Source of the DNA: Thiobacillus denitrificans
GTDB lineage: Bacteria; Pseudomonadota; Gammaproteobacteria; Burkholderiales; Thiobacillaceae
Assembly (NCBI GenBank): GCA_002424845.1
Contig: DILD01000054.1
Location: 1 to 16,069 of the forward strand
DNA length: 16,069 nt
Reading direction: 5' to 3'
Under the pieces are notes generated by a model. It was not told the DNA's origin. It made no database searches and saw only the letters and a list, made by a program, of their open reading frames with translations. Positions 1 through 7,058 of this stretch are shown here, piece after piece; position 1 is the stretch's first letter; the number at the start of each line of letters is the position of its first letter. A program made the translations under genes and the position numbers.

Positions 1-242
1 CCAGCCGCCTGCGCCAGCAGACCGATGCGCTGCTGGCCAGCCTCGGCAAGCAGCGCATCGCGGCCACCAGCCTGCGCATCGGCGTCAATCCCGAGCTGCA
101 CGCGCGCTATGTCCATCCCGTCGAAAAACACGGCCTGCCGCCCGCCGCGCTGGACGGTCTGGCGCACCTGAACGCGGAAATCGAAGACGGCCCGCTGAAG
201 GACGCGATCGAGCACCTGCTGCAACACCACCGCACCCGCTGA
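1..242 (+). CDS. C-terminal fragment of a DUF721 (DciA-like) protein, cut by the window edge
   Basis: An open frame runs from base 3 to a TGA at 240-242 and gives 79 residues, beginning SRLRQQTDALLASLGKQ. The end contains EDGPLKDAIEHLLQHH, which resembles the usual C-terminal pattern of DUF721 proteins (D-x-P-L-x-x-A-L-x-x-L). DUF721 includes DciA, a helicase operator/loader used by many bacteria that lack DnaC; it is known from the family, and the function here is inferred. In related betaproteobacteria a DUF721 gene often lies near lpxC and secA, which supports the call. The N-terminal part and start are outside the window, so family membership rests on a short region. Codon use is strongly G/C at third positions, as in the neighbours, so the frame is very likely coding. 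Confidence 0.5.
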   Translation, partial: SRLRQQTDALLASLGKQRIAATSLRIGVNPELHARYVHPVEKHGLPPAALDGLAHLNAEIEDGPLKDAIEHLLQHHRTR

Positions 243-360
243 CCCGGGCGGACGGCCATCGGGCGAGCGCACCGGCCATGCGGGCCGAACCGATGTCATA
301 CTTGCCGCATCCTCGCCCCGCTGCACCGCGGCCGCGAGCAACGACGACGCCCACAAGAGC

Positions 361-1827
361 ATGTATTCGACACACCAGATTTTCCAGCGTCAACCCCTGA
401 TCCTGCTGCTGAGCGCGCTGCTCATCACAGGATTTTTCGCCACCACCCTGAGCAGCTATTACGTGTCCAAAAAGGCGATTCTGGATGCCATCGTCGCTCA
501 GGAGCTGCCGCTCACGTCAAGCAATATCTATTCTGAAATCCAGAAGGATCTGGTGCAGCCCGTGCTCATCTCCTCGACCATGGCGCACGACACCTTCCTG
601 CGCGACTGGGTGCTTGCGGGAGAGAAGGACAGCGAGTCCATGGCCCGCTACCTGCGCGAGATCAAGGGACGCTACGGCGCATTCAGCAGCTTCTTCGTCT
701 CCGAGCGCAGCGCCCGCTACTACACGGGCGACGGCATCCTGAAACAGGTATCGCCGCAGGAACCGCGCGACGCCTGGTATTACCGCGTGCGCACCCTGCA
801 GGAGTCCTACGAGATCAACGTCGACCCCGACCTCGCCAACCGGGACGCACTGACCATTTTCGTCAATTACCGCGTCTTCGATTTCGACGGAAATTTCCTC
901 GGCGCCACCGGCATCGGGCTCACCGTGGATGCAGTCCGCCGCCTCATCGCGGATTACCAGCAGCGCTTCCAGCGCACCATCTATTTTGTCGACGCCGAGG
1001 GCAAGACCGTCCTGTTCGGCAACCGGTCGGGGCGCGCGGAGAGCGACCTGCGCGCCACCGAGGGCCTGCGCGACCTCGTCGACCGCATCCTGCACGAGAA
1101 GTCCGGCTCCTACCGGTTCCGCGCGGACGGCAGCGAGCACCTGCTCAACGTGAACTACATCCCTGAGCTCAAATGGTATCTGTTCGTGGAAAAAGAGGTG
1201 GACGGCGCGCTCGCCGGCATCCGCAAGACCCTCTACATCAACCTCGCGGTCTGCCTGGGGATCACCCTGCTGGTGCTATTCCTCACCCATGTCGCGCTCG
1301 GGCGCTACCAGCAGCGCATCGAGAAAATGGCCGCCACCGACAAGCTTACCGGCCTGCTCAACCGCCAGGCCTTCGGCATCCTCATCGACAAGGCCTTCGC
1401 CGATTACCGGCGCAACCCCAGCCCCATTTCCTTCCTGATGATCGATGTCGACAACTTCAAGGCGATCAACGACCGCCATGGCCACGGCGCCGGCGACCAC
1501 ATCCTGAAGCAGATTGCGGCGCGTTTCCTGGTAGGGCTCAGGGCATCGGACATTGCGGTACGCTGGGGCGGCGAGGAATTCCTCGTCGTGCTGAAGGGCT
1601 GCGAGCTCGACCACGCGCGGCGCATCGCCGAACAGATGCGCCTGCGCATCGAGCAAACCCCGTTCAAGGCCGGCAAGCGGACGATCCGCGCCACCGTCAG
1701 CATCGGCATCAGCCAGTACGGTGGCGCGGAATCCTGCGAAGCCTCCATCAGCCGCGCCGACACCGCGCTCTATGCCGCGAAAAACAGCGGCCGCAACCGC
1801 GTCTGCGCGGAATCAGCCGGTTCCTGA
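361..1827 (+). CDS. Membrane-anchored diguanylate cyclase with periplasmic dCache-like sensor region
   Basis: This 488-residue protein should make the second messenger c-di-GMP from two GTP. Residues about 12-34 form an N-terminal membrane helix. Residues about 40-285 are a periplasmic sensor region with dCache-like features, including DAWYYRV and the segment ending GATGIGLTVDAV. A second helix lies at about 291-313. The cytoplasmic GGDEF domain starts at DKLTGLLNR (327-335), has the metal-binding IDVDNF segment (361-366) and an intact active site GGEEF at 403-407. The product-inhibition I-site RxxD is present (R394, D397), five residues before GGEEF. No EAL or HD-GYP domain follows, so synthesis only is expected. 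The ligand is unknown. The ATG at 361 has only a weak, too-close AAGAG upstream, but no better start exists before the first helix. The gene is alone on the plus strand and converges on the mechanosensitive channel gene. Confidence 0.9.
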   Translation: MYSTHQIFQRQPLILLLSALLITGFFATTLSSYYVSKKAILDAIVAQELPLTSSNIYSEIQKDLVQPVLISSTMAHDTFLRDWVLAGEKDSESMARYLREIKGRYGAFSSFFVSERSARYYTGDGILKQVSPQEPRDAWYYRVRTLQESYEINVDPDLANRDALTIFVNYRVFDFDGNFLGATGIGLTVDAVRRLIADYQQRFQRTIYFVDAEGKTVLFGNRSGRAESDLRATEGLRDLVDRILHEKSGSYRFRADGSEHLLNVNYIPELKWYLFVEKEVDGALAGIRKTLYINLAVCLGITLLVLFLTHVALGRYQQRIEKMAATDKLTGLLNRQAFGILIDKAFADYRRNPSPISFLMIDVDNFKAINDRHGHGAGDHILKQIAARFLVGLRASDIAVRWGGEEFLVVLKGCELDHARRIAEQMRLRIEQTPFKAGKRTIRATVSIGISQYGGAESCEASISRADTALYAAKNSGRNRVCAESAGS

Positions 1828-1833
1828 TCTCCT

Positions 1834-1860
1834 GGTGTAGCCGCCACCGCGCGGCTCACC
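1834..1860. terminator. Hairpin between two convergent genes, possible bidirectional terminator
   Basis: GGTG (1834-1837) plus AGCCGC (1839-1844) pair with GCGGCT (1851-1856) plus CACC (1857-1860). This gives a 10-bp stem with one bulged T and a six-base loop. It starts 6 bp after the stop of the plus-strand cyclase and lies downstream of the minus-strand channel gene, where a shared terminator would sit. Neither side has a run of T, so it is not a classical intrinsic terminator; it may act with Rho or protect 3' ends. Confidence 0.4.
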
Positions 1861-1920
1861 ATAGCGGCACCCGACACCGTTCAGCGCGTCTCCCGGCTCG
1901 CGCGGAAGCGGAACCGCCGG

Positions 1921-3231
1921 CTACGGTTGCAGCATCTCCAGTCCGCTGCGGATATGCAGATCGCGCTGGGGATAGGGAATGGCGATGCCAGCGGCCTTGA
2001 AGGCGCGCCAGATCGCCAGGTTGATGTCCGAGCGCACGCTCCCCAGCCCGGCCTCGGGATCCCGAATCCACACCCGAAGCTCCAGCGCGATGCCGCTATC
2101 GCCGAAAGCCATCAGGCGGGTCGTGGGCGGCGGGTCGCCGAGCACGCGCGGATTGGCATTGGCTGCTTCGGCCAGCAGGGCCAGCGCCTGTTCCGGGTCG
2201 TTGTCGTAGCTGATCGAGACCGGAATCTTCAGACGCACATTGCGGTCGCTGTAGCTCCAGTTGATCACCTCGTTGGTGATCAGCATCTCGTTGGGAATCA
2301 GCCGCTCCACCCCGTCGCGATCCATCACCACCACATAGCGGGCATGCAATTCCCGCACCCAGCCAAGCTTGTTGTCGATGGTGATGACGTCGCCCGGACG
2401 GATCGAGCGGTCGAACAGCACGATGAAGCCGCTGATGAAGTTGCTGGCGATGCGCTGCAGGCCGAAACCCAGGCCCACCCCCAGTGCGCCGCCGAATACC
2501 GCCAGGGCGGTGAGATCGATTCCCACAGCGTCCAGTGCCAGCAAAAAGGCCAGCACCAGCAGGATGAACTTGCTGAGCTTGACCAGCGCCAGCTGCATGC
2601 CCGCGTTGACGAACTCGGCCTTGCTGATGCGATTTTCGATGACCCGGCCCAGCCATTGCGCCAACAGCCACAGCAGGGCGACGGCCAGAACCAGCTTGAG
2701 GGTCGCCAGCACGGAAATCCGGCTGCTTCCCACCTGCATGGCCATGCCGTCCAGGCCTTGCAGCACGGCAGGCAGCCAGCCCATCAGGTGCAATGCGACG
2801 ACAGCCCAGATCGAGGTGGCAATCAGGTTTTCCCAGGCCTTGACAGCGGGTCCCGGGCGGAACGTCTTGCGCAGAAAATAAATGAGGATTCGAATCGTGG
2901 CCAGCGAAGCCAGCAGCGGCACGGCAAGGTCCAGCAGGCCCACCGAGCTGCCCAGATGCGTCAGCAACGCCCGGCCCGCCAGCACCCCCATCAGCATGCT
3001 GATCGGAAACAGGATGCGCTGCAAAGTCTTCAGCGCCAGATGCCGGACCGTGTATTCCGTCCCCGCCTCCTCGGGCACCGTCAGACTTTGTCTCAGTGTG
3101 CGGTGCACCAGCAATGCGCCCGCTGCCGCCAGCACCAGCGCCCCGATTTCCCACCAGAAAGCAGCACTGCCGATCAGGGCATATCCGCTGTCCAGCAGGG
3201 TCTGAAAATCAATGGGCAAGGTAAGTGACAT
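1921..3231 (-). CDS. MscS-family mechanosensitive ion channel
   Basis: This 436-residue inner-membrane protein belongs to the MscS small-conductance mechanosensitive channel family, which opens under membrane tension to release solutes during osmotic downshock. Several hydrophobic helices precede the pore (about residues 25-44, 69-90, 97-120, 134-152, 174-193 and 218-236), more than the three of E. coli MscS. The pore-lining helix is the Gly/Ala-rich segment FGGALGVGLGFGLQ (246-259), followed by SNFISGFIVLFDRSIRPGDV, the entry to the beta domain. LIPNEMLITNEVINWSYSD (311-329) is also typical of the family. The C-terminal alpha/beta domain ends near residue 425. I see no clear Shine-Dalgarno before the ATG at 3231. 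The gene follows a diguanylate cyclase after 61 bp on the same strand and could share its transcript. Ion selectivity and whether it works as a safety valve cannot be told from sequence. Confidence 0.93.
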   Translation of the reverse strand: MSLTLPIDFQTLLDSGYALIGSAAFWWEIGALVLAAAGALLVHRTLRQSLTVPEEAGTEYTVRHLALKTLQRILFPISMLMGVLAGRALLTHLGSSVGLLDLAVPLLASLATIRILIYFLRKTFRPGPAVKAWENLIATSIWAVVALHLMGWLPAVLQGLDGMAMQVGSSRISVLATLKLVLAVALLWLLAQWLGRVIENRISKAEFVNAGMQLALVKLSKFILLVLAFLLALDAVGIDLTALAVFGGALGVGLGFGLQRIASNFISGFIVLFDRSIRPGDVITIDNKLGWVRELHARYVVVMDRDGVERLIPNEMLITNEVINWSYSDRNVRLKIPVSISYDNDPEQALALLAEAANANPRVLGDPPPTTRLMAFGDSGIALELRVWIRDPEAGLGSVRSDINLAIWRAFKAAGIAIPYPQRDLHIRSGLEMLQP

Positions 3232-3260
3232 GGTGTGTTATCGGCGAGGGAGGGGTCACA

Positions 3261-3290
3261 AACATACCGGACGCCATGCAGAGGCTGCAA
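3261..3290 (-). promoter_or_regulatory. Weak sigma70-like promoter candidate for the channel gene
   Basis: On the minus strand TTGCAG (3290-3285) and TATGTT (3266-3261) are 18 bp apart and would start transcription about 20-25 bases before the ATG at 3231. They match the consensus at 3 of 6 and 4 of 6 positions. The position is right but the match is poor, so this is only a candidate. Confidence 0.2.
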
Positions 3291-3292
3291 GT

Positions 3293-4537
3293 CTATACGG
3301 CCCGGGAATCAGACGACATGCAGACCTGGTTGCGCCCATGTTTCTTGGCCTGATAGCAGGCGGCGTCAGCCACTTTCAAGGCCTGGTCGACCTCCATGTC
3401 CGGGGCAAGTTTCACCAGGCCGATGCTGGCGCCAACCTGAAAAACCCTGTTTTCCCAGGTAAACCGATATTGATCGATTTCATCCCGGATGGCTTCGGCA
3501 ATCTGGTACGCCTTGTTGTCGGGGCAATTGACCAGGCCGATGCAGAATTCATCGCCGCCGAGCCGGGCTACCAGGTCGCCACTGCGCACGTGGCGCATAA
3601 AAATGGCTGCCACCTGACGCAACACTTCATCCCCGGCGAAATGCCCGCAGCTATCGTTGATCAACTTGAACCTGTCCAGATCGATATAAAGCAGGACATG
3701 GCAAGCGCCCCGCGACCGTGTTTCATGGAGCAGCTCGCTCAGACGTCGCCGCATCTCGCGCCGGTTGGCCAATCCGGTAAGCGAATCGTGGCTCGCGGCC
3801 CAGGACAGTTCCTTGGCGGTAGCAGTTACAGCCTGGTTCTGTCGACTCAACTGCATCTCGGCATGACGGGAACGCAGCACGACAAACCACGCAACGGCCA
3901 TGCCCATCAACAGCGCCAGCAACGCCAGCGTAAGCATGTAGACCACGGCCATCCGATACCCTGCATCGGACTCGCTCAGCGCCCGCTGATTCGCCTGGCG
4001 ATACTGCTCGATCATGTCATTGAATGTTTCGAGCAAATCCTGCTCGATCGGCCGTACATCGCGCAGCAGCACCGTCATTGCATCTTCCTGCCGATCGGTA
4101 AGCGCCAACTCGATGATCTGGCGGTGAAACTGCTCATCACGCTGAATCAGATGACGCGCCCGGTTCCAGGCCGCCGACTCTTCGGGTCCCATCCCCAGGC
4201 CAAGCAGCCTGTCGCGCGCCCGGATGAACTCTTCCGCCTGGGCCATGAACCGCAGGTATTCCTCATCCCGATCAAACGGATCACGCAGCACCACCAACTG
4301 AGCCAGGCTGGCAAAGCGCTCGCGTGACACGCTGCGCATCTGATACACACTCTCGATCTTGACATTGCTTTCGGTGGACAGCTTGACCATCCGCTGCTTG
4401 AGCGTGGTCATGTGCGCAAGACCCAAACCCGCCAGCAACGCCATCAACGCCAGCACCACCGCAAAACCGATGGCGATGGTGCGCTGGGTGTCGAGTGCCT
4501 CCAGTTTCCCGCCGAACCACGGCCGCCTCACCGTCAC
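3293..4537 (-). CDS. Membrane-bound diguanylate cyclase (GGDEF) with periplasmic helical region
   Basis: With a GTG start at 4537 the product is 414 residues and should synthesise c-di-GMP. A first membrane helix lies at about residues 19-42 and a second at about 196-221. The roughly 150 residues between are polar, mostly helical and rich in Glu, Arg and Gln, like a four-helix-bundle sensor; I do not recognise a named ligand-binding domain. The GGDEF domain begins with HDSLTGLANR (about 250-259), has YIDLDRFK and an intact GGDEF at 327-331. The I-site RSGD (318-321) is present, so product inhibition is expected. The 4537 GTG is chosen because AAAGGA sits five bases upstream; the frame stays open to another GTG at 4567, only 2 bp after the preceding small gene, giving 424 residues. 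No EAL domain is present. Tight spacing suggests co-transcription with lpxC and the small membrane protein gene. Confidence 0.9.
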   Translation of the reverse strand: MTVRRPWFGGKLEALDTQRTIAIGFAVVLALMALLAGLGLAHMTTLKQRMVKLSTESNVKIESVYQMRSVSRERFASLAQLVVLRDPFDRDEEYLRFMAQAEEFIRARDRLLGLGMGPEESAAWNRARHLIQRDEQFHRQIIELALTDRQEDAMTVLLRDVRPIEQDLLETFNDMIEQYRQANQRALSESDAGYRMAVVYMLTLALLALLMGMAVAWFVVLRSRHAEMQLSRQNQAVTATAKELSWAASHDSLTGLANRREMRRRLSELLHETRSRGACHVLLYIDLDRFKLINDSCGHFAGDEVLRQVAAIFMRHVRSGDLVARLGGDEFCIGLVNCPDNKAYQIAEAIRDEIDQYRFTWENRVFQVGASIGLVKLAPDMEVDQALKVADAACYQAKKHGRNQVCMSSDSRAV

Positions 4538-4542
4538 AACAT

Positions 4543-4548
4543 TCCTTT
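4543..4548 (-). promoter_or_regulatory. Ribosome binding site that decides the cyclase start
   Basis: AAAGGA on the minus strand lies five bases before the GTG at 4537. The upstream in-frame GTG at 4567 has no such site, so 4537 is preferred. Confidence 0.55.
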
Positions 4549-4569
4549 CTTCAACTGGCCGCCCCACGC

Positions 4570-4752
4570 TTATCGCAGCAATATCCGCTCACCCATATAA
4601 AACAGGGCCGCGACAAGGCTGAAAACCAGCGCAAAACGCAACACGCGGCCGATCCACCCGAGGTATTTCCGCTGACCGGTCAACACCCACGCCAGCCCGA
4701 GCGCCGCCACGACAATCAGCAGCGCAACAAGCAGCAGACGGACAGCGATCAT
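4570..4752 (-). CDS. Small two-helix membrane protein downstream of lpxC
   Basis: The ATG at 4752 begins a 60-residue frame ending TAA at 4572-4570. It has two hydrophobic helices, about residues 4-23 and 38-54, separated by a short basic loop containing TGQRKYLGWIGR, and ends ERILLR. The basic loop suggests that the loop is cytoplasmic with both termini outside, by the positive-inside rule. I recall similar unnamed small proteins of the form two helices plus an R-R/K-Y-L loop in betaproteobacteria, but no function. The start is 10 bp after the lpxC stop with no clear Shine-Dalgarno, so translation may be coupled to lpxC. The frame stays open further upstream inside lpxC, but that part overlaps lpxC out of frame and is not real. 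Confidence 0.7.
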   Translation of the reverse strand: MIAVRLLLVALLIVVAALGLAWVLTGQRKYLGWIGRVLRFALVFSLVAALFYMGERILLR

Positions 4753-4762
4753 CGGGACAGCG

Positions 4763-5677
4763 TCATGCCGTAAGCGGGTGCAGGCGCAGGAAGGCGGCAG
4801 GCACGTCCGCATCATGTTCGAAGCTGACGAACTCCCAGGCCTCCTCGTGCTGCAGCAACGCCCGCAACAGGGCGTTGTTGAGTGCGTGGCCCGATTTATA
4901 CGCCTCGAATGCACCAATGATGGGGTAGCCCAGCAGATACAGGTCGCCGATGGCATCGAGTACCTTGTGTTTGACAAACTCGTCGTCGTAACGCAGTCCG
5001 TCCTGATTCAGCACACGAAATTCATCCATGACAATGGCGTTATCGAGCGAGCCGCCCAGCGCCAGACCCTGGTTGCGCAGATATTCCACCTCGTGCATGA
5101 AACCGAAGGTGCGGGCGCGCGCCACTTCCTTGGTGTAGGCGGTATCGGCGAAGTCGATGCTGACGGTCTTGCCGCTCTTGTCAAATACCGGATGCCTGAA
5201 ATCGATGGTGAATTTGACCTTGAAGCCGTTGTGCGGGGTGAAACGCGCCCACTTGTCGCCATCGTTCACTTCGACCGGCTGCTTGATTCGAACGTAGCGC
5301 TTCAGTGCATCCTGCTCGACGATACCGGCAGACTGCAGCAGAAACACGAACGGTGCCGAGGAACCGTCCATGATGGGAATTTCAGGACCGGTGAGATCAA
5401 CCAGCAGGTTGTCGATACCGAGGCCCGCCAGCGCGGACATGAGATGCTCCACGGTGGACACCTTTGCCGCTCCGGATTCGAGCATCGAGCACAAACGGGT
5501 ATCGGTGACCAGATAAGGGTCAGCCTTGAGCTCAGCGGGCGGGTCGAGGTCCATGCGCCTGAACACGATGCCCGTATTCGGGCCGGCCGGGCGCAGGGTC
5601 ATTTCGACCTTGACGCCGGAATGCAGGCCAACGCCGGTAGCCTTGACTGGCGTTTTGAGGGTGCGTTGCTTGATCAT
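4763..5677 (-). CDS. lpxC: UDP-3-O-acyl-N-acetylglucosamine deacetylase
   Basis: LpxC is the zinc hydrolase that removes the N-acetyl group from UDP-3-O-acyl-GlcNAc, the committed step of lipid A synthesis in the cytoplasm. The 304-residue length matches E. coli LpxC (305). The catalytic motif STVEHLMSAL gives E77 as general base and H78 as a zinc ligand. The other zinc ligands are H237 and D241 in KHKVLDAIGDL, and H264 in KSGHALNN is the expected catalytic histidine. PIMDGSSAPF (101-110) is also conserved. All catalytic residues are present. The gene follows ftsZ after 97 bp, as in the classic dcw layout, so it may share the ftsZ transcript; in enterobacteria the enzyme is also controlled by FtsH proteolysis. 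The C-terminus here ends RLHPLTA, without an obvious enterobacterial-type degradation tail. No strong Shine-Dalgarno is seen before the ATG. Confidence 0.98.
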   Translation of the reverse strand: MIKQRTLKTPVKATGVGLHSGVKVEMTLRPAGPNTGIVFRRMDLDPPAELKADPYLVTDTRLCSMLESGAAKVSTVEHLMSALAGLGIDNLLVDLTGPEIPIMDGSSAPFVFLLQSAGIVEQDALKRYVRIKQPVEVNDGDKWARFTPHNGFKVKFTIDFRHPVFDKSGKTVSIDFADTAYTKEVARARTFGFMHEVEYLRNQGLALGGSLDNAIVMDEFRVLNQDGLRYDDEFVKHKVLDAIGDLYLLGYPIIGAFEAYKSGHALNNALLRALLQHEEAWEFVSFEHDADVPAAFLRLHPLTA

Positions 5678-5720
5678 TTGACCATTTTAACCGGTTGCGA
5701 CAGCAGACAGCCACGGGCGA

Positions 5721-5745
5721 CGGGATCGGAAAGCAGCCGATCCCG
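5721..5745. repeat. Perfect 9-bp hairpin in the ftsZ-lpxC gap
   Basis: CGGGATCGG (5721-5729) pairs exactly with CCGATCCCG (5737-5745) around a seven-base loop. There is no T run on either strand, so it is not a standard intrinsic terminator. It could weaken read-through from ftsZ into lpxC, or stabilise a processed 3' end. It sits inside a longer inverted repeat (ACCGGTTG at 5690-5697 and CAACCGGT at 5768-5775). Confidence 0.5.
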
Positions 5746-5774
5746 CCGTACTCAGCGCACCTGCGTACAACCGG

Positions 5775-6920
5775 TCAATCCGCCTGACGGCGCAGAAAGG
5801 CCGGGATGTCCAGCGTATCCACCCCGTTATCGGCCATCGCCTGAACCGTACGGTTGCGCCGGTTGGTGATCACGCTGGGCACATCGTCGCTGTCCCCGAC
5901 CATCATCGGCGCATCGTCGGTGCCGGTACGGATGATCTGCATGGGCTTGGGTTGCTGGCGGCCTGCCGGGCTGCCCAGGCCGGTCGCAACCATGGTGACG
6001 CGCAGACCGTCTTCCATGCTGTCGTCGAGCACCTGGCCGACAATGACGGTGGCCTCTTCGGCAGTAAAGCTCTTGATGGTGTTCATCACCTCATAAATTT
6101 CGCTCATCCTCATGCTGGATGAGGCCGTGATGTTGACCAGCACGCCGCGCGCACCGGCCAGATTGACGTCCTCCAGCAAGGGGCTGGCGACAGCCTGCTC
6201 GGCCGCGATGCGGGCACGATTCTCGCCGCTGGCCTGGGCCGAACCCATCATCGCCATGCCCATTTCACTCATCACGGTGCGCACGTCGGCGAAGTCGACG
6301 TTGACCAGGCCGGGGCAGTTGATGACTTCGGCGATGCCGCCGACCGCGCCGTGCAGCACGTTGTTGGCTGCCTTGAAGGCCTCGAGCATGGAAACGTCGT
6401 TGCCCAGCACCTGCATCAGCTTTTCGTTGGGGATGATGATGAGCGAATCGACGTGGCGCGCCAGTTGCTCGATGCCGGCATTGGCCGCACGCACGCGTTT
6501 GCCTTCGAACATGAAGGGCTTGGTGACCACGGCAACGGTGAGGATGCCGAGTTCCTTGGCGACCTCGGCCACCACGGGGGCGGCGCCGGTGCCGGTGCCG
6601 CCGCCCATGCCGGCGGTGATGAACAGCATGTCGGCGCCGTCGATCAGTTCAGCGATGCGCTCGCGGTCTTCCAGAGCGGCTTCGCGGCCGACATCCGGGT
6701 TGGCGCCGGCGCCCAGGCCCTTGGTCACGCCATTGCCCAACTGCAACTGCAGCTTGGCCTGGTTACGATTCAGCGCCTGTGCGTCGGTGTTGATGGCGAT
6801 GAATTCCACGCCATTCAAGCCCGAGCTGATCATGTGGTCGACCGCGTTGCCGCCGCAGCCGCCCACACCAATCACCTTGATCACTGCATCCTGGGTGTCT
6901 ACATCCATCAGTTCAAACAT
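5775..6920 (-). CDS. ftsZ: Cell division GTPase FtsZ
   Basis: FtsZ is the tubulin-like GTPase that polymerises at midcell into the Z ring. The 381-residue product has the nucleotide-binding start VIGVGGCGGNAVDHM (16-30), the tubulin signature GGGTGTG (106-112), and the T7 synergy loop NVDFADVRTVM (207-217) with D209 and D212, which complete GTP hydrolysis across the subunit interface. The globular domain ends near residue 317, followed by a variable linker to about 365. The C-terminal peptide DIPAFLRRQAD (371-381) is the binding site for FtsA and other anchors. The ATG at 6920 is chosen because AGGAG lies six bases upstream and the protein then begins MFELMD, as usual for the family; an upstream in-frame ATG at 6956 would add 12 unlikely residues. 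The gene has its own 138-bp leader after ftsA, which may hold a promoter or other control. Confidence 0.99.
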   Translation of the reverse strand: MFELMDVDTQDAVIKVIGVGGCGGNAVDHMISSGLNGVEFIAINTDAQALNRNQAKLQLQLGNGVTKGLGAGANPDVGREAALEDRERIAELIDGADMLFITAGMGGGTGTGAAPVVAEVAKELGILTVAVVTKPFMFEGKRVRAANAGIEQLARHVDSLIIIPNEKLMQVLGNDVSMLEAFKAANNVLHGAVGGIAEVINCPGLVNVDFADVRTVMSEMGMAMMGSAQASGENRARIAAEQAVASPLLEDVNLAGARGVLVNITASSSMRMSEIYEVMNTIKSFTAEEATVIVGQVLDDSMEDGLRVTMVATGLGSPAGRQQPKPMQIIRTGTDDAPMMVGDSDDVPSVITNRRNRTVQAMADNGVDTLDIPAFLRRQAD

Positions 6921-6924
6921 GTTG

Positions 6925-6932
6925 CTCTCCTC
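6925..6932 (-). promoter_or_regulatory. Strong ribosome binding site of ftsZ
   Basis: GAGGAGAG on the minus strand contains AGGAG placed six bases before the ATG at 6920. It is the clearest Shine-Dalgarno of the cluster, in line with FtsZ being its most abundant product in most bacteria. Confidence 0.85.
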
Positions 6933-6966
6933 TTTTTGCCTAAAACAAAACCACACTCAAAAATCC

Positions 6967-7017
6967 TTTGGCGTGTTTGCCGTTGATGTGTCGACCACAT
7001 CCAGCACCACCGCCAAA
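6967..7017. repeat. Nested inverted repeats in the ftsA-ftsZ gap
   Basis: TTTGGCG (6967-6973) is the inverse of CGCCAAA (7011-7017). Inside lies a second pair, GATGTG (6985-6990) and CACATC (6996-7001), around TCGAC; the inner element is one base away from a perfect 16-bp palindrome. On the minus (coding) strand the outer arm is followed by GGATTTTTG. The element could be an attenuator, an operator, or an mRNA processing site before ftsZ. I see no convincing sigma70 promoter in the gap (6921-7058). Confidence 0.45.
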
Positions 7018-7058
7018 TCCCGTTTCGATGCCGCTCGCTCAGCTCCAGCGCCGCCGCA

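Noticed and set aside
243..360. A promoter or terminator between the DUF721-like gene and the plus-strand cyclase
   Set aside because: A TGTCATACT at about 294-302 resembles an extended -10, but there is no -35 partner; the only stem (CGGCC/GGCCG, 273-287) is five base pairs and too weak.
1927..3228. A 433-residue plus-strand frame opposite the channel gene
   Set aside because: It is rich in Gln, His and Arg and follows the codon pattern of the opposite strand; it mirrors the MscS gene and has no recognisable domain.
5681..5700. TAAAAT just before lpxC as a -10 element
   Set aside because: It would start transcription almost at the ATG, and no -35 match is found at a suitable distance.
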